From CAVQZA01 sp963718355 (GTDB lineage Bacteria > Actinomycetota > Thermoleophilia > Gaiellales > Gaiellaceae), in the NCBI GenBank assembly GCA_963718355.1, contig CAVQZA010000020.1:186001-250000 (forward strand): DNA of 64,000 bases, in the 5' to 3' direction. Under the pieces are notes generated by a model. The model did no database searches. It had not been told where the DNA came from and saw nothing but the letters and a program-made list of their open reading frames with translations. Positions 7,921 to 14,820 of this stretch are shown one piece after another; the first letter of the stretch is position 1, and each line of letters opens with the position of its first letter. A program made the translations under genes and the position numbers.

Positions 7921-8700
7921 CTAGCAGTCGACGTGAATCGAGAAGTTGCCGTCGATGAGCGTGCCCGCCCCGTTGTGCACACCGACAAGGACGATGTTGG
8001 GAAGTGGCCCGCCATTGTTGCCGCTCTCGGTGAACGAGATGATTCCTTCGGCGGGCGGATCCAAGCTGGCGTTTCTCGCCCCGGGGTCTTCCCCGCTGCC
8101 CATGACTGCGCACTGCGACACGTTGTGGCCGAAGTCCACGTTGTAGGCGCCGGTCCGCAGGCGAGTCACGGTGATGCCGCCGCTCTGTCGGACGATGAAC
8201 CCCCCCGACGCGACGACAGCCCAATCAGCCGCCGATCCCGCGTCCCCTGTCGGCCCCTTGTCGCCGACGAGGCCCTTGTCGCCTGCCGGCCCCTTGGCCC
8301 CGGTGTCACCGGTCGGGCCCTTGTCGCCATCAGGGCCCTTGTCACCCACAGGCCCCTGGTCGCCCGTTGGGCCCTTGTCGCCCACCGGCCCCTGGTCGCC
8401 TGCGGGCCCTTTGTCACCAGTGGCGCCCTTGTCGCCTGTCGGCCCTTGCGAGCCGCTGGGGCCGCCCTGGTTCCAGCTGATCTTGGTCTCAAGGCCGGTG
8501 CAGTGGTTCAGCAGCGACGAAGCAGGCGTAGCCGTCGGGTCGATCAGCCGGATCGTCCCGACCCCGTTCAACCTGCACGCGGTGAAGACGCCGTTGCCGT
8601 CCGGGATCGCCGCGTAGCCGATCCCGCCCATCGTCACCACCGCCGCAGCAACGACGAGTAACACGAGACGCGTGCGCGTCACGCGAAATTTGAGTTCCAC
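7921..8700 (-). CDS. Secreted or membrane-anchored collagen-like (Gly-X-Y) protein
   Basis: 259 aa. GTG at 8700 has a strong ribosome site (GGGGAGGA). Residues about 9-27 are hydrophobic (LVLLVVAAAVVTMGGIGYAAI), a signal peptide or anchor. After a short Cys-containing N-terminal domain comes an uninterrupted run of about 25 Gly-X-Y triplets (nucleotides about 8233-8465), mostly GDKGPxGDQ/GPTGDKG, that would form a collagen triple helix. A C-terminal domain of about 95 residues follows, ending in a Cys. The arrangement resembles bacterial trimeric surface fibres in which a globular head or trimerisation domain caps a collagen stalk. Function (adhesin, spore or cell-surface fibre) is unknown. 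Confidence 0.88.
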   Translation of the reverse strand: MELKFRVTRTRLVLLVVAAAVVTMGGIGYAAIPDGNGVFTACRLNGVGTIRLIDPTATPASSLLNHCTGLETKISWNQGGPSGSQGPTGDKGATGDKGPAGDQGPVGDKGPTGDQGPVGDKGPDGDKGPTGDTGAKGPAGDKGLVGDKGPTGDAGSAADWAVVASGGFIVRQSGGITVTRLRTGAYNVDFGHNVSQCAVMGSGEDPGARNASLDPPAEGIISFTESGNNGGPLPNIVLVGVHNGAGTLIDGNFSIHVDC

Positions 8701-8790
8701 CTCAGGTCCTCCCCTGTCGGTTAGGCCGGCCCTCTGCCCGCCACGAGCGACGACGGTGACATGAATTCCTCGATCGTGCAAAGGATGAGC

Positions 8791-8850
8791 GCAAAGGCGA
8801 GTGAGGGCCCGGCGCGGTGCCGGGCCCTCGTCGTTCGCGGTCGCCTTTGC
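8791..8850 (-). terminator. Two-part stem-loop terminator after the PhoX-like gene
   Basis: Immediately after the TAA at 8851-8853 the reverse strand forms an outer 10-bp stem (8791-8800 with 8841-8850) enclosing a perfect 11-bp inner stem (8803-8813 with 8819-8829, 5-nt loop). No T-run. Very stable and well placed to end the phosphatase mRNA and to insulate the collagen-like gene downstream of it. Confidence 0.75.
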
Positions 8851-10518
8851 TTACTCGTCGGTGCTGCTGTTGCCCGGCTTGAAGAGCGTCACTTCCCAGG
8901 TGAAGTTGTCGCCGTGCTGCTGCGTGTAGAACCAGCGCCACTTGTCGCCGCCGGGCTTGAGGCTCGGCGACTTCGCGCCGAGGATCCCGCTTTCGCTCGG
9001 ATCGCCGTCCGAGACGTGCAGGCCGGTGATCTCGTTGTCGCCCTCGTTCTTGCCGAAGCCGCCGTTGGCGGAATCGAGCGTGGCGGACGGATCGCGGCCC
9101 TCGGCGAGCCAGCGCAGCGGCTGGATGCCCGTCGAGTAGTCCTTCGTGACGTCGAAGACGAAGGCCGAGTCGAGCCCGTTGCGCTGCGAGTGCAGCCCGT
9201 CGCCTGCATCCTCGACGAACGAGATCAGGTTCCGGGACAGGAACGCGACGTTGTCGAGGCCTGCGACCGACTCGTTGCCCTCGTAGAACAGGGACAGCTT
9301 GCCGGTGCTCGACGAGCCGTCACGCTGCGCCAGCTTGAAGATCGACGTCCAGCCGCCCGCGCCGCCGGCGCCGGTGGTGGGGTTGCCGTTCTCGGGGCTG
9401 GTCGCATTGGTGTCGCCGGTCTCGTCGAAGAAGAACTCGCCGAACTTCGACCCCGGTCGGAACTGCCCGTTCTCGGGGCGCTTGAACGGCGTCCCGTGGA
9501 AGGACTTGGCGAGCGTGTTCGCGTTGAACGGCGTCGTGCCGTCGATCCCCGTGTCGTGGATCGTGATCCACTTCGTGTTGAACGTCTTGCCGTAGGTGCG
9601 CAGCGCCACCTGATCCGGTGCGGTCAGCGCGGCCTGAGACTCGAACGTCACGGGAGCGCCGGCGTCGTTCAGGACTTGGAGCACCTGGAGCCTGCCGTGC
9701 TCGAGGTCGTCCGGCCGGGTCGGCACGAAGCGGAAGATGAAGCTGTTGGGCCGCTTCGCCGTCGTGCCGGGCTTGTTCGAGCCGCCCGAGTCCTCGACGA
9801 TCCAGACGTCGCCGTCGGAGTCGTTCTGGATCCCCTCGTAACCACCGCGGCCGATCGCGCCCGAGATGTCCTCGACCTGAGACGGCACGCTCAGCGTGGC
9901 CGAGTAGGTCGGTGCCGATGCGTTCTCGGTCGTGAAGAGCAGCCGCTGGGCCCACGGATCCCACGTCGACCCGTCAATCGGCGCGACCGGATTACCGTTC
10001 GTGTCCTGCGTCGCGAGCAACGTGACCCGGTGCGCCGTGTCGGCGTCGAGGTTGATGCGCGTGATCAGGCCCTGCGATCCGCCGGCGACCGGTGCGCCGA
10101 GCTCATGGCCCTGGAACAGGAAATGCGTGCCGTAGTCGTAGTGCGGATCGGCACCGTGCTGGTTCTTCAGCACGAGATACGTGTTCTTGTCGGGCTCGGT
10201 CTTCTGGGCCTCGGTCGTGCTGCCGAGCGCCGGCACGAACTGCGCCAGCGCGGAATTGTCCGGGCTGGGCGCGTCGTTCTCGTAGCCGTACCAGCCGACG
10301 ATCCCTTGCGGGTTCTCGAGCGCCATCGACCCCTGTGCGACGACGACCTGGCGAAGTTCCGGCGACAGCTGCGAGACCGGCGCGTACCCGGCGGCCTTGG
10401 GAGCGGCCGAAGGGACGTTCGTCAGGTCCGAGATGTCGTTCAGCGACGCGCCGACCGTCGCTGCGAAGATCGCGACGCCCGCCACGAGGACGGCGCCGAG
10501 AATTACCTTTCTTCTCAC
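8851..10518 (-). CDS. PhoX-like secreted phosphatase (DUF839 family)
   Basis: 555 aa. N-terminal hydrophobic signal (VILGAVLVAGVAIFAATVGA); no Tat consensus is visible although many PhoX enzymes use Tat. Family features include LLFTTENAS, YEGIQNDSDGDVWIVEDSGG and RPNSFIFRFVP (about residues 190-275), typical of the beta-propeller phosphatases that use Ca2+ and Fe3+. Likely role: extracellular release of phosphate from phosphomonoesters. GTG start with AGGGGG upstream. It stands alone, flanked by a strong hairpin downstream and tRNA-His upstream. Assignment to the family is good; enzymatic activity is inferred. Confidence 0.82.
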   Translation of the reverse strand: MRRKVILGAVLVAGVAIFAATVGASLNDISDLTNVPSAAPKAAGYAPVSQLSPELRQVVVAQGSMALENPQGIVGWYGYENDAPSPDNSALAQFVPALGSTTEAQKTEPDKNTYLVLKNQHGADPHYDYGTHFLFQGHELGAPVAGGSQGLITRINLDADTAHRVTLLATQDTNGNPVAPIDGSTWDPWAQRLLFTTENASAPTYSATLSVPSQVEDISGAIGRGGYEGIQNDSDGDVWIVEDSGGSNKPGTTAKRPNSFIFRFVPTRPDDLEHGRLQVLQVLNDAGAPVTFESQAALTAPDQVALRTYGKTFNTKWITIHDTGIDGTTPFNANTLAKSFHGTPFKRPENGQFRPGSKFGEFFFDETGDTNATSPENGNPTTGAGGAGGWTSIFKLAQRDGSSSTGKLSLFYEGNESVAGLDNVAFLSRNLISFVEDAGDGLHSQRNGLDSAFVFDVTKDYSTGIQPLRWLAEGRDPSATLDSANGGFGKNEGDNEITGLHVSDGDPSESGILGAKSPSLKPGGDKWRWFYTQQHGDNFTWEVTLFKPGNSSTDE

Positions 10519-10624
10519 GGGTTCCCCCTATCCCTGGCCGTCGGCCTCATGCCGGCGGCTCCAGAGCGAGGCTAGGCTCGGAGGCGGTTTCAGAGGGGTG
10601 ACCCTTTGGCACCGTGGCGGTGAA

Positions 10625-10698
10625 GGTGGCGGACGGGACTCGAACCCGCGACCACCCGGACCACAACCGGGGGCTCTACCAACTGAGCTACCGCCACC
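10625..10698 (-). tRNA. tRNA-His(GTG)
   Basis: Reverse-strand cloverleaf of 74 nt including the extra G(-1) at 10698 that pairs with discriminator C at 10625, a hallmark of tRNA-His. Acceptor GTGGCGG/CCGCCAC, anticodon stem CCCGG/CCGGG, loop TTGTGGT, anticodon GTG. CCA not encoded. A TATTCT -10-like hexamer lies upstream in the divergent spacer. Confidence 0.96.
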
Positions 10699-10751
10699 GT
10701 GAGCCGGGACAGAATAGCGGGCCTCGCGCGAGTCCGGGCATACTCCTCCCG

Positions 10752-10824
10752 GGCCCCGTAGCTCAGTGGATCAGAGCGGCGGACTTCGAATCCGCGTGCG
10801 GTGGTTCGACTCCACCCGGGGCCA
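10752..10824 (+). tRNA. tRNA-Arg(TCG)
   Basis: 73 nt: acceptor GGCCCCG/CGGGGCC, anticodon stem GCGGA/TCCGC, loop CTTCGAA (anticodon TCG, reads CGA), T arm GGTGGTTCGACTCCACC. Discriminator A; CCA not encoded. Divergent from tRNA-His across a 53-bp spacer. Confidence 0.96.
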
Positions 10825-10828
10825 TAGG

Positions 10829-10858
10829 CGCCCGAAAGTCCGAAGGGACTTTCGGGCG
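10829..10858 (+). terminator. Hairpin after tRNA-Arg(TCG)
   Basis: 13-bp perfect stem (10829-10841 with 10846-10858) and a GAAG tetraloop, 4 nt after the tRNA. There is no T-run after it, so efficiency is uncertain. Confidence 0.7.
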
Positions 10859-10966
10859 GGTCTCGGATCATCCCAGCGCGACGAACACCCGATCGACCTC
10901 TGAGGGGCTGTAGATCGACTGTCGTTGCGAATCACTCACATCCTGTGATCGCATAGGTTGAAGCAC

Positions 10967-11401
10967 ATGCATTCGCCTGACCACGGCGCGATCGCCGAGC
11001 TGTCGCGCGAGGAGATCAATGCGTTCCTTCGGGCGCAGCGGATCGCCCGGATCGGGTGTCACCTCGATGGGCTCACCTACGTCGTGCCCGTGATCTACGC
11101 CTTCGACGGAGCAAGCATCTTCGTCGTCACGACCGAGGGGCAGAAGGTCGAGATGATGCGCGCGAATCCGCGGGTTTGCGTCGAGGTGGACGAGTACGCA
11201 GCGGAGGGTGGAAGTTGGCGGAGTGTGATCGCCTACGGCGGCTACGAGGAGCTCGCTGGCGGCGATGTCGAGGAGGCGCTCTCGGCGCTGCGGGAGGCGT
11301 TCGGGCGCGCCGCTCCCGCCGAGCCGCGGGGACTCGGGCCCAGCGTCGTCGCGTTCCGGATCCGCCTCGACGAGCTCACCGGCCGCTCGGTCACGCGCTG
11401 A
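10967..11401 (+). CDS. Pyridoxamine 5'-phosphate oxidase-like (FMN split-barrel) protein
   Basis: 144 aa from ATG 10967 (a TTG three codons earlier is an alternative). The N-terminal LSREEINAFLRAQRIARIGCHLDGLTYVVPVIYAFDG stretch (seen in pieces over residues 12-50) and the following EMMRANPRVCVEVDE are typical of the PPOX-like nitroimidazole/heme-utilisation group of split barrels. Such proteins bind FMN, F420 or heme; the reaction cannot be fixed from sequence. It is followed after 1 nt by the kinase gene, suggesting co-transcription. Confidence 0.8.
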   Translation: MHSPDHGAIAELSREEINAFLRAQRIARIGCHLDGLTYVVPVIYAFDGASIFVVTTEGQKVEMMRANPRVCVEVDEYAAEGGSWRSVIAYGGYEELAGGDVEEALSALREAFGRAAPAEPRGLGPSVVAFRIRLDELTGRSVTR

Positions 11402-11402
11402 C

Positions 11403-11945
11403 GTGGTCGATCTCGTCGTCGTCGGGATCGACGGCTGCGGCGGCTCGGGCAAGAGCACGCTCGCGCGGCACCTCGGGGCAGCCACGGTGATCGAGTTCGA
11501 CGACTTCTACCGGCCGTCCTCGACGCGGCTCCCGCCCGGCGACGCGGACATCGGCGGCAACTTCGAGTGGCGCCGGCTCCGCGACCAGGTGCTCCTCCCG
11601 CTGCGGCGCGGCGAGGAGGCGCGCTACCAGCGCTACGACTGGGGCAGCGACTCGATGGCCGAATGGCACACCGTCGCACCCCGCGGGATCGTCGTGGTCG
11701 AGGGGAACTACTCGACGCGTGAGGAGCTGCGCGACCTCTACGACTTCCGCATCTGGGTCGACGCGCCGCGCGAGCTCCGCCTCGCCCGCGGGATCGAGCG
11801 TGGCGGTATCAATACCCGCGAGCGCTGGTTCGAGGAGTGGATGCCCGAGGAGGAGCGCTACGTCGCCGCGCACGAGCCGTGGCGGTTCGCCGATCTCGTG
11901 ATCGACGGGACTGCCGCCGACTATCCGCTCATATCGATCGAGTGA
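11403..11945 (+). CDS. P-loop nucleoside (uridine) kinase-like protein
   Basis: 180 aa. Walker A GIDGCGGSGKST (residues 8-19), the FDDFYRP motif after strand 2 (about residue 33), and a hydrophobic Walker B-like strand IVVVEGNYS match the uridine kinase/phosphoribulokinase superfamily. A substrate cannot be set; many such genes are annotated as uridine kinase or (d)CMP kinase. GTG start just after the stop of the split-barrel gene. The 3' end overlaps the convergent gene below by 25 nt. Confidence 0.8.
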   Translation: MVDLVVVGIDGCGGSGKSTLARHLGAATVIEFDDFYRPSSTRLPPGDADIGGNFEWRRLRDQVLLPLRRGEEARYQRYDWGSDSMAEWHTVAPRGIVVVEGNYSTREELRDLYDFRIWVDAPRELRLARGIERGGINTRERWFEEWMPEEERYVAAHEPWRFADLVIDGTAADYPLISIE

Positions 11946-12319
11946 ACCTTGACCGGCTCGATCGTCACCACGAGGCGCTTCTCGCCCGGCCCGTCGTAGG
12001 CCCGGACGTCCGCGCCGCCGTACTTCGCACCGATGCGAGCGGCGAAGGCGTAGTCGTCGTCCGGCCCGATCCGCGCGTTGCCGCGCACCTCGAGGTAGCG
12101 GTACGGGTTTCCGAGGTCCAGCAGGAATAGGCTGCACTGCGGACGTGCAGCCAGGTTCCTGGTCTTCGTGCGTCCGGTGTTGAGCGAGATCTTGAGCTCG
12201 CCGTCCTCGTGGAGGAACCACACCTCGGTGACCTGCGGGAAGCCGGCGTCGTCGATTGTCGCGAACGACGCAAACTGACCCTCGAGCAGGTCGCTATGTG
12301 AATCGGGAAAGGTCGTCAT
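11921..12319 (-). CDS. PPOX-class split-barrel flavin/F420-binding protein
   Basis: 132 aa. The N-terminal SDLLEGQFASFATIDDAGFPQVTEVWF, the KISLNTGRTKTRNL block and the RYLEVRGNARI block (about residues 46-84) are typical of the F420- or FMN-dependent PPOX family common in actinobacteria. ATG at 12319 lies 9 nt after the TAA of the Cys-rich micro-ORF; the spacer GAATGGGGA offers a weak ribosome site, so translation may depend on the upstream ORF. The role in the arsenic neighbourhood is unknown. Confidence 0.82.
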   Translation of the reverse strand: MTTFPDSHSDLLEGQFASFATIDDAGFPQVTEVWFLHEDGELKISLNTGRTKTRNLAARPQCSLFLLDLGNPYRYLEVRGNARIGPDDDYAFAARIGAKYGGADVRAYDGPGEKRLVVTIEPVKVHSIDMSG

Positions 12320-12328
12320 TCCCCATTC

Positions 12329-12376
12329 TTAGCAGCAGCCGCAGCCACAGCCACATTCACAAGACGTCGCGCGCAT
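12329..12376 (-). CDS. 15-residue cysteine-rich micro-ORF
   Basis: ATG at 12376 to TAA at 12329-12331 encodes MRATSCECGCGCGCC: six Cys in the last ten residues (CxCxCxCxCC). It has the strongest Shine-Dalgarno seen in this part of the window, AAAGGAGG four bases before the ATG. It lies 9 nt upstream of the split-barrel gene on the same strand and diverges from an ArsR gene whose product carries a CVC metalloid site. Two readings are possible. It could be a cysteine-sensing leader peptide, as known for cysteine-rich upstream ORFs in mycobacteria. Or it could be a tiny thiol-rich metal or metalloid ligand. Sequence alone cannot decide between them. Confidence 0.7.
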   Translation of the reverse strand: MRATSCECGCGCGCC

Positions 12377-12425
12377 GGTTCCTCCTTTCATCGAAGGTTG
12401 TCGATGCAGCGACGCTAGCTGATAG

Positions 12426-12441
12426 ATTGATGATCGTCAAT
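12426..12441. promoter_or_regulatory. ATTGA(N6)TCAAT palindrome, probable ArsR operator
   Basis: ATTGATGATCGTCAAT is an almost perfect 16-bp inverted repeat that ends at the arsR start codon (ATG 12440). ArsR/SmtB repressors bind imperfect palindromes of this kind, and a related sequence (GATAGATATTGACA) occurs next to the second arsR at 13094-13107. Binding would block both arsR and the divergent micro-ORF promoter. Confidence 0.55.
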
Positions 12442-12766
12442 GAAGTCACTGACCGTTCTCCAACCGATGTGCTGCGGACCGGACACGCCCGTGATGGAGC
12501 CGGACGCGGCCGAGGCCCTCGCCTCTGCGTTCAAGGCGCTGGCCGATCCGACTCGCGTCGCAATCGTCAATCGCCTCGCCGCTGCGTCCGAGGTGTGCGT
12601 CTGCGACTTGACCGGCGCCTTCGAGCTCTCGCAGCCGACGATCTCGCACCACCTCAAGATCCTGCGCGACGCGGGCCTCGTCGAGGCCGAGCGGCGCGGG
12701 ACGTGGAGCTACTACCGGCTCGTGCCCGGAGCGATCGATGGGCTCCGCGCCGCGTTCGCCGGCTAG
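12440..12766 (+). CDS. arsR: ArsR-family repressor with CVC metalloid site
   Basis: 108 aa winged-helix repressor. The metal-site motif EVCVCDL (about residues 52-58) on the DNA-recognition side and the helix LSQPTISHHLKILRDAGLV are diagnostic for arsenite/antimonite-responsive ArsR. An extra CC pair occurs near the N-terminus (MCCGPD). Family knowledge: As(III) binding to the Cys pair releases DNA. Its stop shares a CTAG with the stop of the convergent second arsR. Confidence 0.9.
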   Translation: MKSLTVLQPMCCGPDTPVMEPDAAEALASAFKALADPTRVAIVNRLAAASEVCVCDLTGAFELSQPTISHHLKILRDAGLVEAERRGTWSYYRLVPGAIDGLRAAFAG

Positions 12767-13092
12767 CCGAGAAGCTCGCGCACCGAGTCGAGCTGCCCGC
12801 GCACGACTCGGTAGTAGGCCCAGCTTCCACGCTGCTCGCGCTCGACGAGCCCCGCCTGCAGCAGAACCTTGAGATGGTGGCTGACCGTCGGCTGCGTCAG
12901 GCCGAGCGGCTCGGTGAGGTGGCACACGCACGCCTCGCCGCCGGGCTGCGACTGGATCAGGCTGAGTAGCCGGAGGCGCGCGGGGTCGGCGATTGCCTTC
13001 AGCGCGGTCGCGAGGCTCTCGGCCTGCTCGGCGTCGAGCGGTCCCGCGAGCAGCGGCGGGCAGGACATCGCGACCGTGGCGATCGGCTTCAT
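12763..13092 (-). CDS. arsR: Second ArsR-family repressor with CVC motif
   Basis: 109 aa paralogue of the neighbouring repressor, with EACVCHL at the metal site and LTQPTVSHHLKVLLQAGLVEREQRGSW as recognition helix and wing. ATG at 13092; the longer open frame upstream runs into arsC antisense and is rejected. It diverges from arsC over 78 bp containing a TTGACA (13102-13107) that could be the arsC -35 box. The arrangement suggests this copy controls arsC and the aquaporin, while the other controls the opposite side. Confidence 0.9.
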   Translation of the reverse strand: MKPIATVAMSCPPLLAGPLDAEQAESLATALKAIADPARLRLLSLIQSQPGGEACVCHLTEPLGLTQPTVSHHLKVLLQAGLVEREQRGSWAYYRVVRGQLDSVRELLG

Positions 13093-13170
13093 GGATAGAT
13101 ATTGACACGGATCGATGACCGCGCAACACTCCGCGCATAGACCGGCGTCGATATGTGAGGAGCGAGAGAG

Positions 13171-13797
13171 ATGAACCAGGCACTCGATCCTGTGACACAA
13201 CACCACGTCGAACAGGCGGCCAGAGCTCTTGCCGCTGAGTTCGCGGGGATCTTCTCCGTCGAGACGATCGAGCGTTACATCGGCGAGTCGACCGATCTCC
13301 TCGGCGGCGCAAAGGTCAACGTGTTCGTGCCCGTGCTCGCGCACCGCTTCGCACGCGAGCGCCTCCGAGCACTGGCCCAGGCGGAAGGAGTGCTCGTGAA
13401 GGAACAACCCGAGGTGCTGTTCGTCTGTGTCCACAACGCAGGCCGCAGCCAGATGGCCGCAGGGCTCGTAAAGCTCCGCTCCGACGGCCGGATCCATGTC
13501 CGCTCCGCCGGCAGCTCGCCCGCCGACGAGATCAACCCCGCCGTGGTCGAGGCGATGGGTGAGCTCGGGGTCGACATGGCCGAGGAGTTCCCGAAGCCGC
13601 TCACCGACGAGGTGGTGCGCGCCGCCGACTGCGTGATCACGATGGGCTGCGGCGACGCCTGTCCGATCTATCCCGGCAAGCGCTACGAGGACTGGGTGCT
13701 CGAGGACCCAGCCGGCAAGGATCTGGACACGGTTCGCGGGATCCGCGACGAGCTCGACGAGCGCGTGCAGACGCTGATCGCCGAGCTGCTTGGCTAG
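13171..13797 (+). CDS. arsC: Arsenate reductase, LMW-phosphatase type with N-terminal helical domain
   Basis: 208 aa. The catalytic P-loop CVHNAGR (Cys86 to Arg92) is the low-molecular-weight tyrosine phosphatase CX5R motif in its arsenate-reductase form, and MGCGDACP supplies the later Cys pair (about residues 160 and 164) used for the disulfide relay. Residues 1-78 form an extra, probably helical domain seen in many actinobacterial arsenate reductases. The product reduces As(V) to As(III), using thioredoxin or mycothiol (donor not determinable here). Good ribosome site (GAGGAG). The stop overlaps the aquaporin start by 8 nt. Confidence 0.92.
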   Translation: MNQALDPVTQHHVEQAARALAAEFAGIFSVETIERYIGESTDLLGGAKVNVFVPVLAHRFARERLRALAQAEGVLVKEQPEVLFVCVHNAGRSQMAAGLVKLRSDGRIHVRSAGSSPADEINPAVVEAMGELGVDMAEEFPKPLTDEVVRAADCVITMGCGDACPIYPGKRYEDWVLEDPAGKDLDTVRGIRDELDERVQTLIAELLG

Positions 13798-14467
13798 GCC
13801 CTCGCTCGCGCGCCGCTGTCTCGCCGAGGGCCTGGCGACATTCGCGCTCGTGTTCGCGGGCTGCGGCGCGATCGTGCTGAATCACGAGCGCGGCGGGTCG
13901 CTCGGTACGGTGGGGATCGCGGCCGCATTCGGCCTGGTGATCATGGTGATGATCTACGCGACCGGGCATCTCTCCGGGGCGCACATCAACCCCGCCGTCA
14001 CGATCGCTTTCACGGCGACGCGGCACTTCCCGCGGCGAGAGGCTCTCGCCTACGTGCCGGCCCAGCTCCTCGGCGCCGTCGCGGCGGCCGGTCTATTGCG
14101 CGTCGTCTGGCACGGCTCGCCGGCGCACCTCGGGGCGACCGTGCCGAGCGTCGGCTCCGGCTCGGCACTCGTGTACGAGACGGTGCTCACCGCGATCCTG
14201 ATGTTCGTGATCATGGCCGTGGCCACCGACACGCGCGCCGTCGGCGCAGCCGCGGCGATCGCGATCGGCGGCACCGTCGCTCTCGACGCGCTGTTCGGCG
14301 GCGGCGTCACCGGGGCGTCGATGAACCCGGCCCGCTCGTTCGGGCCTGCGCTCGTTGCGCCGGAGTGGTCGAGCTTCTGGATCTATCTGGTCGGGCCGAT
14401 CGCCGGGGCGCTGCTCGGCGCGCTGGCCTATCAGCTGATTCGCGAGCCCGTCGCGAATTTAAGTTGA
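13790..14467 (+). CDS. MIP-family aquaglyceroporin, probable arsenite channel
   Basis: 225 aa with six predicted membrane helices and both NPA boxes (GAHINPAVT about residue 63; GASMNPARSFGPAL about residue 178). TTG start inside the arsC 3' end fits the N-terminus (MARPSLARRCLAEGLATF); the 8-nt overlap implies translational coupling to ArsC. In Sinorhizobium meliloti an aquaglyceroporin (AqpS) in an ars operon lets As(III) leave the cell after reduction; the same role is inferred here because no ArsB or Acr3 pump is in the window. Confidence 0.9.
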   Translation: MARPSLARRCLAEGLATFALVFAGCGAIVLNHERGGSLGTVGIAAAFGLVIMVMIYATGHLSGAHINPAVTIAFTATRHFPRREALAYVPAQLLGAVAAAGLLRVVWHGSPAHLGATVPSVGSGSALVYETVLTAILMFVIMAVATDTRAVGAAAAIAIGGTVALDALFGGGVTGASMNPARSFGPALVAPEWSSFWIYLVGPIAGALLGALAYQLIREPVANLS

Positions 14468-14492
14468 CACTTACGTAAGCAATTGCTTACAT
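14464..14492 (+). promoter_or_regulatory. Promoter with embedded 16-bp operator of the third arsR
   Basis: TTGACA (14464-14469), a 17-bp spacer and TTACAT (14487-14492). The spacer and -10 region contain a perfect palindrome GTAAGCAATTGCTTAC (14475-14490), preceded by a half-overlapping TTACGTAA. The start codon GTG lies 7 nt after the -10 box, so the mRNA is probably leaderless. Autoregulation by the encoded ArsR is likely. Confidence 0.75.
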
Positions 14493-14499
14493 CCCCGTC

Positions 14500-14820
14500 G
14501 TGGAGGTTGCGCTGAGAGCGATCGCCGAGCCTCATCGGCGGCAGATCATGCGGCTCGTCTGGGACGCGGAGCTGTCCGCGGGCGAGATCGCGTCGCATTT
14601 CGACGTGTCCCGGCCGGCCGTCTCTCAGCATCTGAACGTCCTGAAGGGAGCGGGGCTCGTGAGCGAGCGACGCAACGGTGCCAGGCGCCTGTATCGGGCG
14701 CGTCCGGAGGGGATCGAGGAGCTGAAGGCGTTCCTCGAGGACTTCTGGGGCGACAAGCTCGAGGCGCTCAAGCGCGAGGCAGAACGAGAGGAGAGGAAGC
14801 AGTATGGAAAGCACGACTGA
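14500..14820 (+). CDS. ArsR-type transcriptional regulator without Cys metal site
   Basis: 106 aa winged-helix protein (LRAIAEPHRRQIMRLVWDAELSAGEIASHFDVSRPAVSQHLNVLKGAGLVSERRNG, split over residues 4-59). It contains no Cys, so it is not a thiol metal sensor; this subtype commonly pairs with SRPBCC proteins, as here. GTG start at 14500, likely leaderless. The 3' end overlaps the SRPBCC gene by 17 nt, so both are one operon. Confidence 0.9.
   Translation: MEVALRAIAEPHRRQIMRLVWDAELSAGEIASHFDVSRPAVSQHLNVLKGAGLVSERRNGARRLYRARPEGIEELKAFLEDFWGDKLEALKREAEREERKQYGKHD

Noticed and set aside
12446..13497. Extended minus-strand frames that would fuse arsR with sequence antisense to arsC
   Set aside because: A conserved ArsR begins at ATG 13092 and the extension is antisense to a clear arsenate reductase.
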